The translations under genes were made by a program, and so were the position numbers. From contig QANU01034901.1 in NCBI GenBank assembly GCA_003254905.1, positions 370,065 through 434,064 on the forward strand: DNA of 64,000 nt, written 5' to 3'. The first letter of the stretch is position 1; each line of letters starts with the position of its first letter. Below the pieces are notes generated by a model, which was given only the letters and a program-made list of their open reading frames with translations, was not told the DNA's origin and did not search any database. The DNA is from Nissolia schottii. Taxonomy: Eukaryota; Streptophyta; Magnoliopsida; Fabales; Fabaceae. This document shows positions 22,401 to 34,246 of this stretch, in pieces.

Positions 22401-23593
22401 AGAAGTACCTTCAAATGAATTAAGTCTATCATCACCTGTTCAAATGGTTAGTTCAGGGGCTAGTGCTCATGTTGAAGTCGATTTGGACGAATTTAACAGC
22501 AGGGGCAACACAGCAACTGGGCTTCAAGCATCACAAGTGGAGGGTAGGGGCAGTGGACTTTCAGTTGCACCAGAGAGAGTATCTGATGATGGATACAATT
22601 GGAGAAAATATGGGCAGAAACATGTTAAAGGAAGTGAATTTCCACGCAGTTATTACAAATGTACACACCCTAACTGTGAAGTGAAGAAACTATTTGAACG
22701 CTCTCATGATGGGCAAATCACTGAGATAATTTACAAGGGAACACATGATCATCCTAAACCTCAACCAAACCGCCGATACTCTTCTGGAAGTATAATATCT
22801 ATGCAAGAAGATAGATCTGGTAAGGCTTGTTTGCTTGGTCAAGATGGTAATACCATCTAGATGCTTCTCATTGATCCCATTTTATTATTATTTATTATTG
22901 CTAGGAAAATAATGTGGCTTTCTCCTTTCCATTTCCATTTCCAAAATTGTAGACAAAGCATCCAGTATATATGGCCAGGTTTCTCGCACTGCTGAGACCA
23001 GTAGTACTCCAGAGCTATCACCTGTAGCAACAAATGGTGATAGTCAAGAGGGTGTGGGGTTTGTGTCAAACCAGATTAATGATGAGGTTGATGACGATGA
23101 TCCCCTCTCAAAGCGAAGGTTTGACAATTTAGGCCAAAGCTCTAGGTTTTTCTGCTGCATGTGTTTACTAGCTAATTGCGAGTTTTTTATTTAGCAGAAA
23201 AATGGATCTTGGAAATGCTGATATCACTCCTGTAGTTAAGCCTATCCGGGAGCCACGGGTTGTTGTACAAACTATGAGTGAGGTTGATATATTGGATGAT
23301 GGGTATCGCTGGCGTAAGTATGGGCAGAAAGTGGTGAGAGGCAACCCTAACCCTAGGTATGTCCTCACACTGATGACTGAACAATACAAGTTAAATTGAT
23401 CATATCCAATGTAAAATGTGTCCAAATGATTTTCCTTGCATGTGCATTATTGAACTATTTTAATCTTTTCTCTTTTGCTTAGTGTATCGAAGGTTGAGAT
23501 AACCTCATCCTCATTCACAGCGGAGTGAGTGTGGTAGATGATTTTTTGTGATTTCTAAAATAGCAAAGAGAGTAATATACTAGATTCTGGAAC

Positions 23594-23642
<49 letters not shown>

Positions 23643-25007
23643 TAAAACTAAATCTTAAGCTTATGCAATGATCAGGAGGCAGAATTTCACTTGGTTAACC
23701 CCAAATTTGAGCTAAATGTTGCTTGAAATGCTTTTTTTTTCCTTCCCTTTTTTCCACATAGCCCATATAATTTGATAACTCTGCATGTCCGACAAGGATA
23801 CTTACAGATTGGGGTTGACAAGGATCCCTTGTCGTGTGTTGATCTAATTGTTTGGAGAGAAAGTTGAGATAACATCTATTATGGAAAGATAGTAGAACCT
23901 CGCCTTAGATGGCTTGATGATTGGAGAAGACTTGATAAGCCACAATAAAGAGAGTAGATTAGATATAGAGTGGCCTAATAGTTAGGTAGAGGGATTCATG
24001 GTGTACGATAGGAGACTTTAGTGCCTTCTAATACATTTAATTTAACTGACCTCATCTGGTGGAATAAGGCTTGATTGCTATTGTTGTTGTGGTTATTGTT
24101 GTTATTGATCTCATAGTTTTGAGAGAGGCATTGTGAAGTAATTTGATGTCATTTTTGACCTTGGCCACTTCTTTTTTAAGGACCATGGTCATCTTGGATT
24201 GGAAATACTGTTTTGTTATGTTATGGCATGTTTCACATGCTCTAAAATAATTCATAATATATACAAGTATAAATTCCTGTTCAGAATCTCAATAAATGGG
24301 CTGTAAAATGTCTACGTGCACTAATTCTAATGGTGTCCTAGCACCCAACTAAACTTTGATAAAGGCAGGCAGTAGTCAACTAAACTTCTAAAAGGGCTAG
24401 ACTCCTGTCTGCATGAATTTCATTCATACAGATTTGGCTTGTCTTTGTATGTGATACTTGTGTATTTGACAAAAATGTATAATTTTGGGTAATCTTATTT
24501 CTTATATTGTTCACTTTATTATTCAGGAGTTATTACAAATGCACAAATACTGGTTGCCCGGTTAGAAAACACGTGGAACGAGCATCTCATGATCCAAAAG
24601 CCGTAATAACCACATATGAGGGTAAACACAATCATGATGTACCGACTGCAAAGAATAGTAGCCATGACATGGCAGGACCAGCAGCTACCGTTGGACAGGC
24701 AAGAATTAGGCCAGAAGAAAGTGATACAATTAGCCTTGACCTTGGGATGGGCATTAGCACAGCTGCTGAAAATGGCTCGAACGGGCAAGGGAGAACGGTG
24801 CTTTCTGAATTTGGGGATGGTCAAACTCACACTAGCAATTCCAATTTCAAGTTTGTTCATACTACCCCAGCTCCAGTATACTTTGGGGTTCCGAATAACA
24901 GCTCAAATCCATATGGTTCTAGAGAAAACCTGAGTGATAGTCCATCTTTAAACCACTCTGCTTATCCTTACCCACAGAACATGGGAAGAGTACTAATGGG
25001 TCCATAA
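19468..25007 (+). CDS. WRKY20: Group I WRKY transcription factor, WRKY20-like, 6 exons
   Basis: Exons are 19468-19743, 21776-21946, 22297-22819, 22953-23118, 23198-23356 and 24527-25007. All borders are GT-AG and the phases join, giving 591 aa. There are two WRKY domains. The first is WRKYGQK 251-257 with C271, C276, H299 and H301 (C-x4-C-x22-H-x-H). The second is WRKYGQK 417-423 with C437, C442, H466 and H468 (C-x4-C-x23-H-x-H). The intron after PNPR in the second domain is the position conserved in the family. The N-terminus carries a Ser-Pro cluster (S58, S67, S77, S84, S96), typical MAP-kinase targets of group I. A KRRK stretch near 377-380 could aid nuclear import. The [14 protein letters not shown] start, the [11 protein letters not shown] segment and the [10 protein letters not shown] ending point to WRKY20 over other group I members. 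It should bind W-box DNA in the nucleus. Confidence 0.94.
20755..21275. repeat. MITE-like repeat in WRKY intron 1
   Basis: The ends are inverted: ggttatcaaactctcgag (from 20758) against ctcgcgagtttgacaatc (ending ~21271). Inside, a short unit (about 11-16 bp, gggtaaactc / gataaactcg) is repeated between 20800 and 20890. I could not define a target duplication, so the superfamily is open. Confidence 0.55.
23596..23640. repeat. (TA)n microsatellite in WRKY intron 5
   Basis: 45 bp of alternating TA inside the 1.17-kb intron that interrupts the second WRKY domain. Confidence 0.95.
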
Positions 25008-26028
25008 TATTGTTTACATAACCGAAACAAGGGAAAAAAAAGAAGAAATTCTTGTACCATTTTTTTGCTTTCTTCCTTTTGCGGTGGGCAAAGCTTGCAA
25101 GGTAAAGCATCTCATTCTCGGTTTGAAATGCAGATAGTTGTTTCATAAAGCTTCTCTGTCGCAGAATTAGTAGTAGCTGCATCTCTTCAGGTTGACTTTT
25201 AAATCTAATTGTTTGTATAATTATATGCGAATTCTTCTGTACAAATATGAAGCTGATATCAAAGTTGCTTCGACAAAAGCCCTAGCAAAATTGCTTCAAT
25301 TCAACTATTTATGAGAAGTAGCATTTAGCCTGTTTCTCTACTTTTAAATGAATTCATCAGAAATCCTTTTGAAAATGCATAGTTCTGTGTTCATATCATT
25401 CTTTTGTACGATTATGACGCTGATACCCAAGTTGCATATGTATTGAGGAAAAATTATTGTACACCAACACCACTTGTTAGGGGTGTGATGTATTAAAATT
25501 AGCCTAATGCACCACGACCGTTGCTTGTATTCATGACTATTATTTTATTTATTCAATCGGTCAGGAGACCATTGATTTCTTTAAACTATTAGATCCATGA
25601 TTATCCATGCACATTATATGGTACAGTACCAGCCGGGGATAAAGATAAAATATTTCTTATAGGTAAAATCATGGTGAAGGCTAAGATTCATCCTATATGT
25701 ATGGAGTAAGATAAGCCTGATGAATTATGGTAGTCTATTTACTTTTAACCACAAGATAAGCTGATGGTAGTCTATTTCATTTTAACCACACTTTCAAAAT
25801 GTGATCAAATAACTTTTCAAAGTGTGGCTAAATGCATTTTCAATTATATCCTTACCCGCAAACATTTCCCCTCTCACTTTCTGCCACACCTCCCTCCCTT
25901 CTCCGTCCTCCCCTTCCTTCTGCTATCTGACACTAAATTATAGCATAGGGTAGACCAAGGTCATCTCCCAATAAATCTGACTTAATTATCAATGAAAAAG
26001 TTAACAAATGGGGGCGGGGGGAGGGGGG
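25008..26028 (+). other. WRKY 3' flank and intergenic sequence
   Basis: The first few hundred bases are probably 3'UTR and downstream sequence. 25445-25640 looks like a degenerate small repeat. A G-rich run (gggggcggggggagggggg, about 26010-26028) resembles a polypurine tract next to an LTR-like TGTTTTAAG at 26029. No gene is seen. Confidence 0.4.
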
Positions 26029-26830
26029 TGTTTTAAGTAGTTGAAATAAAATTTAGGCTAGAAGTGATAAAAATAAAAATTCCAATCTAAGACTATCCAA
26101 TCTCTTTCAAAATCTATCATAGGTCTACATAATAAATTACAATTTGGTGAATAGGTGGATTAAATTGGAATCTTGAATTTAATCCCATGAATCTCAAACT
26201 AGATTATCATCTAGAATATGATAAAACACATTGGCATGCACAAACATGTAATCACCTAAGTGCATTGTATCAGTGTTTTATTTCATTCCTTGAGTCAACC
26301 AGTCTAAACCTCTAATCAAAGATTCAATTCCCTCTAAAGCAAATTGTAATTTAAATTCATTAATGTAAATCACATCATCAGCACAACCTCAAAATTAGCC
26401 AATTAAGATCTCAATTTAATAATTATGAAACTGTTAAGAAAATAGGAGAAACAGAAATTGCAATTATGAAATAAGAATAGAACCTCAAAATCTTTGCAAT
26501 GAGGTTATCAAGATTTGGATTGGCTTAAGATATGAAGAACAAAATACAACCTTTTTTTGTTTGATCTAAACCTACATTAAAACAAAAACATTGTCACAAC
26601 GTCTCCAGAGAGCGCCACGACAGTTGGGCAACAAAAATTGAATAATTTCAATGGAGTCATTACCAATTCTTATCCTAGAAAAAATTGGAAAAACCTTTAT
26701 TTTCGCAAAAACTGGCCTTTTCAAGAAATAGGGTTTAGGGATCTGATTATGCAAAGGGAATGATGGAAACTTAATCCCACTGCACCCCTATGACATCCGT
26801 CTTATGACGGTTACCTTAGAGCATGTTATG
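26029..26830 (+). mobile_element. Ogre/Tat-like LTR-leader sequence
   Basis: Around 26655-26825 the text aatttcaatggagtcattaccaattc ... gatctgattatgcaaaggg ... catccgtc.tatgacggttacct is the recognisable leader of Ogre-type (Tat lineage) elements (spaced excerpts only). A diverged relative lies at 62570-62800 (caatggagttgttaccaatttt ... gtcgattatgca). The start at 26029 follows a polypurine-like run. The boundaries are inferred. Confidence 0.5.
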
Positions 26831-27460
26831 TAAAAATAATAACTTAAAAATCTTTGGTTTTTCCCCTTTAAATTGAAAAGGGCCATGAAGGATGTGATGT
26901 TGAGGTAATGATAATGGTGAGGGTTGGTCACTATGGTCAAAGGCTGAGATTGTTTGTGAGGTTGTTGTGAGATGATGGAGGTCAACGATGATTTGGTTTG
27001 AGAAATTGGGTTTTTTCGATAACACCAGAAGAAGAGTATCAATGTGGGTCGGTTTCGGTGGATCCAAGTTCCCCTTTTGAGTGTGGTGAGTCTTGAATTT
27101 ATAAGAGAAACAAAGATATACTTTTGAGAAGAAGTTAGTGTCACATTTTAAAAAGATTGTTAGGAAACTTTGGTTTTTGAAAATTAAGTAGGAGATAAGA
27201 GGTAAGATTGAAATGATAAAGGATTTGAAATTTAAGTCAGTTAACAAGTGATTTGAAAAAAGTATGAAATTTGAAAATGTGATTTGGAAAAAGAGGTTTG
27301 AAAGTTAAAAAGATTATAATAAAACGTTACAAAAAATGTTCCCCTTTACTTGTTTTCCACTAGACAATATAAAAATGATAGTTTTTGATATTTTCTTTTT
27401 AGGGGACAAGTAAGGATAGAACCCATATTTTATTCGAACAAGGAAATGGGAAACTATGAT
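26831..27460. other. No gene seen; probable retroelement leader
   Basis: It lies between the Ogre-like leader and the minisatellites. Long minus-strand open frames (26788-27247) have low-complexity composition and no family motif. Confidence 0.35.
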
Positions 27461-27582
27461 TTATTACTACTACTACTATCGTTGCTACTGGTGCTATTGC
27501 TACTACTGCTGTTACTACTACTACTATTACTATTATTATTATTACTACTATTAATTATTATTATTATTATTATTATTATTGA
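27461..27582. repeat. Trinucleotide microsatellite (ACT/ATT)
   Basis: A run of act, ctg and att triplets that becomes pure (tta)n at its right end. Confidence 0.9.
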
Positions 27583-27639
27583 TGCATTTGCAAAAAGGGA
27601 AACACGTGTGGAAAGCCAATAAATTGGAGAAAATGGATA

Positions 27640-27905
27640 AATGGTTTTGAAGAACGCAGTAAATTGGTACTGGAGAGTGCAGTAAATTGATCTTGGAGAA
27701 AGTAGCAAATTGATATTTGGATAAATTAGTAAATTGATATTGGAGAAAACAACAAATTGATATTGGAGAACATAGTAAATTGATATGGGAACATAGTAAA
27801 TTGATATGGGAGAAAGTAGTAAATTGATATTGGAGCAAACAAGAAATGATATTGGAGAAAGCGGTAAATGATATTGTAGAAAATAGTAAATGGTATTTAA
27901 ACATG
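27640..27905. repeat. ~26-bp minisatellite, about 10 copies
   Basis: The unit is close to agtaaattgatattggagaa, with variable spacers (for example agtaaattgatatgggaaca). It explains the long repetitive open frame on the opposite strand. Confidence 0.85.
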
Positions 27906-28029
27906 TAAAAGCTAAAAATTCAAAGAGAAAGTTTTTGCTACTAGCAAGAAATGGGTCAAGCAATACTTGCAAAGAGGAATTCCAATATTAACTAAATGTC
28001 AAATTATGCGGCATACATAAAGAAGGAAT

Positions 28030-28600
28030 GACTTGATATGTATAGAGATACTGACAATGAAATGATGTGGTATATACAAAGAGTAAGGTGTTGAGATGAC
28101 TTATGTGATGATGATATGATATGCCATGATTAATGATGGAGTGATGCCATGATGGTCTAAATGATTTGGTCGTGTATGATTAAACAAAAAACTACCTTTA
28201 CAGGGGCGATGATGCAATGATATGTGAGATGAATGATTAAAAAAAATTGTCCAATTTACTGGGGCGATCATGTGATGATTTGATGACCTAAATGAATTGA
28301 GGATGCATGAAATGGATAACCAAAAAATTGTCCCAATTTACTGGGGTGATGATTTGATGGCCTAAGTGATTTCACAATGCATGAGATGAATGACCAAAAT
28401 TGTCCCAATTTACTGGACAATAAATGATATGATGATGATATAATTGTCTAAATGACTTGATGATATAGAAGCTGCATGGTCAAAGATTGGCCCAGTTTAC
28501 TGGGCAATGATATGATAAGGATATGAAATGCCATGACTATGAAACCTAGATGACTTGATGATGCAAAAGTGCTATGAGCAGAAGTTTTCCTCAACTTGAT
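28030..28600. repeat. Diverged minisatellite, unit about 65-100 bp
   Basis: Repeated phrases are caaaattgtcccaatttactggg, gatgatttgatg, cctaaatga.ttg and atgcatgagatgaatgacc. At least four units can be followed from about 28185 to 28510, with weaker ones on both sides. Confidence 0.75.
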
Positions 28601-28729
28601 GGTGTGTCCAAGTGTGGCTCTTTTGAAAAAAAAGTTGGTTTGTGCCACTTTGATTTCTTTTCTCCTTTCTCCCCGCGCATGTCTCATGATCTCTTCCATC
28701 TCTAACTGGCCTAGTCGCTTTGGAGTTGT

Positions 28730-30080
28730 GCTCTAATGTTTGTTTAGACTGCCATTGTTGGCTTTCAGTCTAGCAAGACTTTCACCCTTAACTTTTGCCT
28801 AGACTGCCACTGCTAGTTTTCAGCCTAGTGAGCTTTTCTATTGGCTCTTAACTTTTTCCTAAACTGCCATTGCTGGTTTTCACCCTAATGAGCCTTTTAT
28901 TTTTTATTTTCTCTAACGTTTGCTTAGACTACCATTTTTTATTTTTCAATCCAAAAAGTTTTTTGGATATGAGTTTGACTAACATTTTCTCGTAATTGAG
29001 CCTCATTGACTACATCTTGATTATGCATGATCGAAGAGGAATAGATAGACACAGAGAAAATGTACTACTCTTCGAAGGTGTTGGAAATATAAGAAGGAGG
29101 AAGGGAAAATGTACGAGATCATTTTTTCTGCCACAGATTTTATATGAGTAGCCCATTGAAATGATTCTTTAGTTGCACTAGACTTGAAATCATATCCCAG
29201 AGTTTAACACCCTTGCTCTTGTGACCTCTCGCGCTTGAATTCTGAAGCGCTACACCTCTGCTCCTTTTTTTGGGTAGTCTACTTCATCCATTCTTTCAAC
29301 TTGTGAGCAAGAATTTAACACCATTGTTCTAAATTTGACAAATTTACCTTTGACCATTCACTTCACTTATGCTTCGACAACCTTGTAACAACATTGTCGC
29401 CATGAAATTGCCCCAATTTTAGCATTCTTTTATTAACTTCTATTCGACTTCTGAAGCATATTCCTTGTCTAACCTTTGCTTAGATCATACTTTTGGGTTT
29501 TTGATCTAGCGACAATTGTGACAACTCTAATTTTTGTTGGGTTATCAGTCTAGCGAGCCCTTTTATCATTATTTTTTAGGCCCTAACTTTTTTCTAGATT
29601 GAATTTTGAATTTTTGATTTAGTGATCCTTTTTTTAGACTCTAACTTTTGCCTAGATTGATGTTTGAATTTTTGATCTAGCGAGCTTTTTCTTTATTTAT
29701 AAATTAATTGGCCAACTACAAAAGTCCTTGACTTTCCTCGTTATTTAAAGTTGATGACCGTCTTGACAAAGCATCTATGAGGCTTGAACGACATTACTGC
29801 CGTCAAATTGCCTCGATTTTAGCATTTCTTAAATGGCTTGTCTCTAACTTGTAAAGCATATCTATTGTCCAACCTTGCTTGGATTTCCCTTCCAAGTTTT
29901 TGATCAAGTGACTATTGTGACTCCTCTAATTTTTTCTCGGATTGTTTTTTAGATGTTTGATCCAGTGAGCTTTATTTTTTTTTTTTTTGTTCTAACTTTT
30001 TCCTGAATCGACTCTCAAATTTTCGATCCAACAAAATTTTGGACTTCCAATTTTTCTTAGATCCAGTGAGTCCCCTTTTT
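28730..30080. repeat. Diverged ~70-bp tandem family (tctaacttttgcctagact...)
   Basis: From 28730 to 28970 there are four units built on tttgcctagactgccattgctg, gttttcagcctag and gagc. From 29470 to 30070 a related set reads ctaacttttgcctagatt, gaatttttgatctagcga, gctt. The two sets look like branches of one repeat. A 600-bp stretch between them (28980-29470) has no clear units but keeps similar words. Confidence 0.75.
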
Positions 30081-30640
30081 GAATTGGCTATCTTCATTAA
30101 CCCTTGATCTTTTCGTTCTTCAGATAGAGTCAATGCTCATCTTGAAAATGCAATTGGATGATTTGACAACCAATTTCCCTCGCTATCTTTTAGATTTAAC
30201 AGAATCTTTTTTTTTTTTAAAGGAAATGACTTGGATGGATCCTTTTATTGCTCCAGTTGAAGATTTCCCTCAGAACATTATCACCACTAAGGATCATCCT
30301 CTTGTCCATTCTCATTCGCATCTAATGTAACATAGGAATCAATTAATGGACCATGGTAATATCATCTATTTTGGATAGGGATTCAGCGAGAAAGAACAAT
30401 TTAGGAAGAGAATAAGAGAAAATGGATGAGACTTAGAATGATGTATGAATGGGATACAAATGTATAAGAGAGAGAAAAAACATGCACAATCATTTACTTG
30501 TTTAACACTGAGCTCAACCATATAAATGAATGAGTATGGTAAGTCAAGACTCACATCCTCAAATATAAAGTTTCCTTGTTACAGCTTGGTCTGATCAACA
30601 TTCTCTAAATCTTTGATGAATTCGACAAGGATGACATTGA
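30081..30640. other. No gene seen
   Basis: An 83-codon frame (30079-30330) has no recognisable motif. It continues the repeat-rich segment and is not called as a gene. Confidence 0.35.
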
Positions 30641-30654
30641 ATGCTCGATTTTTG

Positions 30655-32500
30655 AGGCAGAGAATAACTACCTAATAAGTGAGATCTCTCTTCTTTAGTC
30701 CTTTGAGCACCCTCGGTTTAGACATTTAGGCCAAGAAAAAGGAATAACTCCTTGATAAGCAAGATTTATTTTCATTGATTCCTTGATTTTCCTCAATTTC
30801 TACTCAGTAGGGAATATCTCCCTGACGTGCGAGATCTGCTTTTCATTAATTCTATAGATTTTCTCGATTTCTGTCAAGATAGAGAATATGTGATGACCCG
30901 TAGTAATTATGACAATAAAAAAAATAGAGAAAGCCTGTGCACTGCAGTGCCCTAAGCGCACTGCAGTACCTTAAGCGCACTACAACGCCCAGGGAGCGCT
31001 GCAACGGTGCAGGAACACAGCCCCACACCGGAAGTAGTGATAAAAGGGAATATCCTTCTGCCCTATATATAGAAGCCTCCCTGTATAGATTTTCTAATTC
31101 ATTTCCGAACTTGAAAGGTTCCACTTTTGTGAGACTATTCGCTCTAGTTCTTTTTATTTTTTTCTCCTTCTCATTTTCTGTCTGTGGGGAAGTTGTGCCT
31201 CCACATAGGGTGTCAGGAGCTCCCAGCGTAAGTGCTCTTTAGCGATCAACCATTTTCAGGTGAGTGACTTTCTTCACGATCTATTTTCAGACCATGTATT
31301 TATTTTTAAAAGTTATTATTTTATATGTGTTTTATGAAATCTTAGGAGGTGGAACTTAGTATTTTCTTTTAAGTATTTATGAAGCTAGTTATTTCCTCTT
31401 TTTTTAATTAAAAATAGATATTTATTTAGAAATTTCTTTATTTATGATAGTAGTTATTTATGAAAATATTTATGAAACTATTTTGAACTACATGAGACCA
31501 TATGTTTTATTGCATTAAGTATGACATGTTGCATGTGTATGAATAGTTTTGATTAAAGTCATGTTACTCTATCAGTTATTAGTTAAAGTATCACACTATC
31601 ATGCTCATGTCATTTCATGTTATGATGTTTAAACTATTTTCATGGGAGTTGTATCTAGGATAGAACTATAAGTCAGCAATAACCTACATTGATCTTAATA
31701 TACCTTGTATGACCTTAATGTAGAATAGGATTCATGTAGAATTAGGTTAAGACCGTAATGCCTAGACATGGTCGCTCGTGATGCTCGGTGTTATGTATCA
31801 TGTATCATGTCATGTAGATTAGGACAAGACCATAAAGTCTAAACATTTTAGGAACAGTTAAACCGTAATGCTCGGATTGTCTATCTAGAGAACTCCCACC
31901 TGAATTATGTTTTCAAATTCTTTCACATATTATTATTATTATTAAATGTTTTCATGATTGATATTATATTATGTATTGCATTTTCATGTCATGGTTACGA
32001 AAATGTACCATATCGCATGGGGTTTGTCATTCACTAAGCAATGACTCACTCCTCATCAACCTTTTTCAGATAACATTGACAGAGACATGTCGCTCGTTTA
32101 GTAGATTTCAACCTATTGGATTATTTGCGAGCTTCACATTGCCATGAAGTATTTTCGTCAATTTATTTTAGTTATTGGGATAGTTATTTCAGTTTGTATA
32201 GTGCTCCAGTGGTCTACAAGCAAAGTGTCTCTTTTTTTATTTAATATCGTATTTTATGTAAAAGGACATTATTCTATTTATGATGGTTTAGTTTATTTAA
32301 AAGGTTTTCTCTTTATATATTTATAATAGCTATGTGTTTTCATGATTAACATGTTAGGAGGTTTTCGTAAAAGAACTAGCATTTTGCATGTTGGTGGCGA
32401 TTTCTGGGATAGTCACAGAATAACTCCATGAAAAACAAGATTTCTTTTCATTGATTTCTTGAAATCCTCAATAATCCTAGAAATATTAGGATCATACAAA
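30655..32500. repeat. ~70-85-bp tandem repeat split by a solo LTR
   Basis: Units start (a)gaataactcc.tgataagcaagat, then tttcattgattccttgattt and cctcaattt. They begin near 30660, 30741 and 30812. A fourth is cut at 30884, and its continuation (aactccatgaaaaacaagatttc...) lies beyond the LTR at 32421. This gives an independent check of the LTR borders. Confidence 0.8.
30889..32417 (+). mobile_element. Solo LTR (Ty3/gypsy type), 1529 bp
   Basis: It begins TGTGATGACCC and ends GGGATAGTCACA, near-matching inverted ends. It is flanked by a perfect 5-bp duplication, gaata (30884-30888 and 32418-32422). A TATA box (tatatatag, 31064-31072) marks the promoter, preceded by an unusual run of GC-rich palindromic words (gcactgcag, gcgcactac, gcgctgcaac; 30948-31010). 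Related promoter segments occur at 51401 and 51851. No internal domain remains, so it arose by LTR-LTR recombination. Confidence 0.88.
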
Positions 32501-32902
32501 GTTTCTACTGGACAATTGATGTTTGGATACGACATCTGAATTCTTTCACAGGCAAAATCTTCCTTTATTGATGCATGCTATCAAGTATGACAAAAAAATA
32601 TATTGTACAACCCATGAAATGAATGTATGATGACTTTTATTTTTATGTATATTATGCTACGAATGCATGAAAGAGACAAATTGAAGAAAATGAATGAATC
32701 TTAACCCGTTTTTTTTTTTTTATGTTATGAATCATCTTTCTCAAAAGCTTAAGCTGATGGGAGAATGCAATTTTAATAATTTTATATTATATCTCTTTAC
32801 TCGTCCCCTCACCTAAGAGCTCTTTTGGCTTGTAGCGTGGATTATTTTTTTGAAATGGGAGTCGAACCCTTGACCTTTTTAATCATAGGGGCTCTGATAT
32901 CG
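32500..32902 (-). mobile_element. Copia leader-like sequence with degenerate PBS
   Basis: At 32891-32902 gctctgatatcg is the reverse complement of a worn Ty1/copia initiator-Met primer-binding site (normal form TGGTATCAGAGC). It adjoins an LTR-like start at 32903. The preceding 400 bp hold no coding motif. Confidence 0.45.
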
Positions 32903-33181
32903 TGAAATGTATCAGAACCTTGAAGGAGGAATGAAAGGCAAAGTATAGAGAAGTTGAGAGAATGAGGGATTGAGAGAAAATGAGAACGAATTGATTTCTC
33001 ACTCTTTCAGTTTAGAGTGATATTCATATCACTTGAGATCACACCATGTGTCTATTATAATTAATCACATGTCTAACTAATTCCTAACCAATCCATAACT
33101 AATCCTAACCTCCTTTAACTAACTTCTCAACAACTCAATAACTATGATAGTTATTGAGTTGAGTTGGTACTCTCCCTTACA
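32903..33181 (-). mobile_element. Probable copia LTR
   Basis: It starts TGAAATG next to the degenerate primer site and ends TTACA near 33181, about 279 bp. Within it, caactcaataacta / tagttattgagttg (33131-33144 and 33148-33161) form a perfect 14-bp stem with a 3-base loop. No target duplication was established. Confidence 0.45.
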
Positions 33182-34246
33182 TTAACCACAAAAAGTATGT
33201 AATTGGATGATGAAATATGAATAATAAATATACTCCTACAACGTTTTATGGTTAGATTAAGATCTGCGTCCCTTTACAGATTTTTTTTTTAATATAGTAA
33301 TCCAAACTATACTGGCAGCAAGGTTTGACTATGGTGGGGCAAGATCAGTGGGCTATGGTGGGGCAGTGGAGGCGGATGAGGGGGATGGGGAGTTGCAGAA
33401 AGTGTACAAGAAAGGAGGGGGAGAGAAGAGTGGGCGAGGCAATTAGTATAGTAATCGACCCTTTATTTTTTTTTTCTTTTTTCCAAAACAAGGTGCATAA
33501 TGCGCCATAATAAGCAAGGATAAATTTAACCTTCGCCTAAAATTATATATAAATCGAAATCTTATCATTAATGTTCACCCCCCGTTTTTAGCGATATCAT
33601 TAAGGAGTTCCGTGTCATGCACAATTTTGACAGAGCTCGGTTTTGTCCATAAAAACTCGACTTCAGAATGATTGGATGAACACCTCAAAGGCAACGAGGA
33701 AGGTTAGAACAGCATTCAGGGTGAGCTATTATGCAGAAATCATTGACATGTCCACAAAGTACAGAGAAAAGTGAAGAAGAAATAAAGCCCACGAGAAATA
33801 TACTAAGGCGTCCAAGAATCATAATATTTAGAAAAATATTGTTACGGTTCTTAGCCAAAACAAGGGCTGATGCTGCCAAGTGAAATCAATGAAATTTTTA
33901 TCATTCCTGGAAAGATGCATCTTGTGTTTGCCATACGATTTCAATTCACTTTCTACATATAATAGTACCCACAGTTCAGACGAAGGGTCTGAGTGAACCG
34001 GGTAAGGATACTTTGCTAATTGTTTTGCAGACATACCTAGTCACTATTTATATTTGTTTAGACTGGTATGTTTGAAAAACTTTGCATAGAAAAACTCAGA
34101 ATATATAGTCCTCGCTGCTACTGATATTGCTGGCATAAAATCTAATATGCCATATAACAAAGCAGTAAATTTGACTATTGAAAAGAAGTTAAGGATGCTA
34201 CATAACCTAACTACAAGCCTGAAGGGACAAAAATGCCACTGGATCT
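33182..34246. other. Intergenic and GRAS 3' flank
   Basis: A G-rich stretch (33320-33430) and AT-rich sequence without coding motifs. About 33600-34246 is probably the 3'UTR and downstream region of the GRAS gene, which is read leftwards. Confidence 0.45.

Noticed and set aside
27454..27972. 172-codon minus-strand ORF
   Set aside because: It is the translated ~26-bp minisatellite and trinucleotide repeat, giving repeated FSNINLL-type words and an N/S run.
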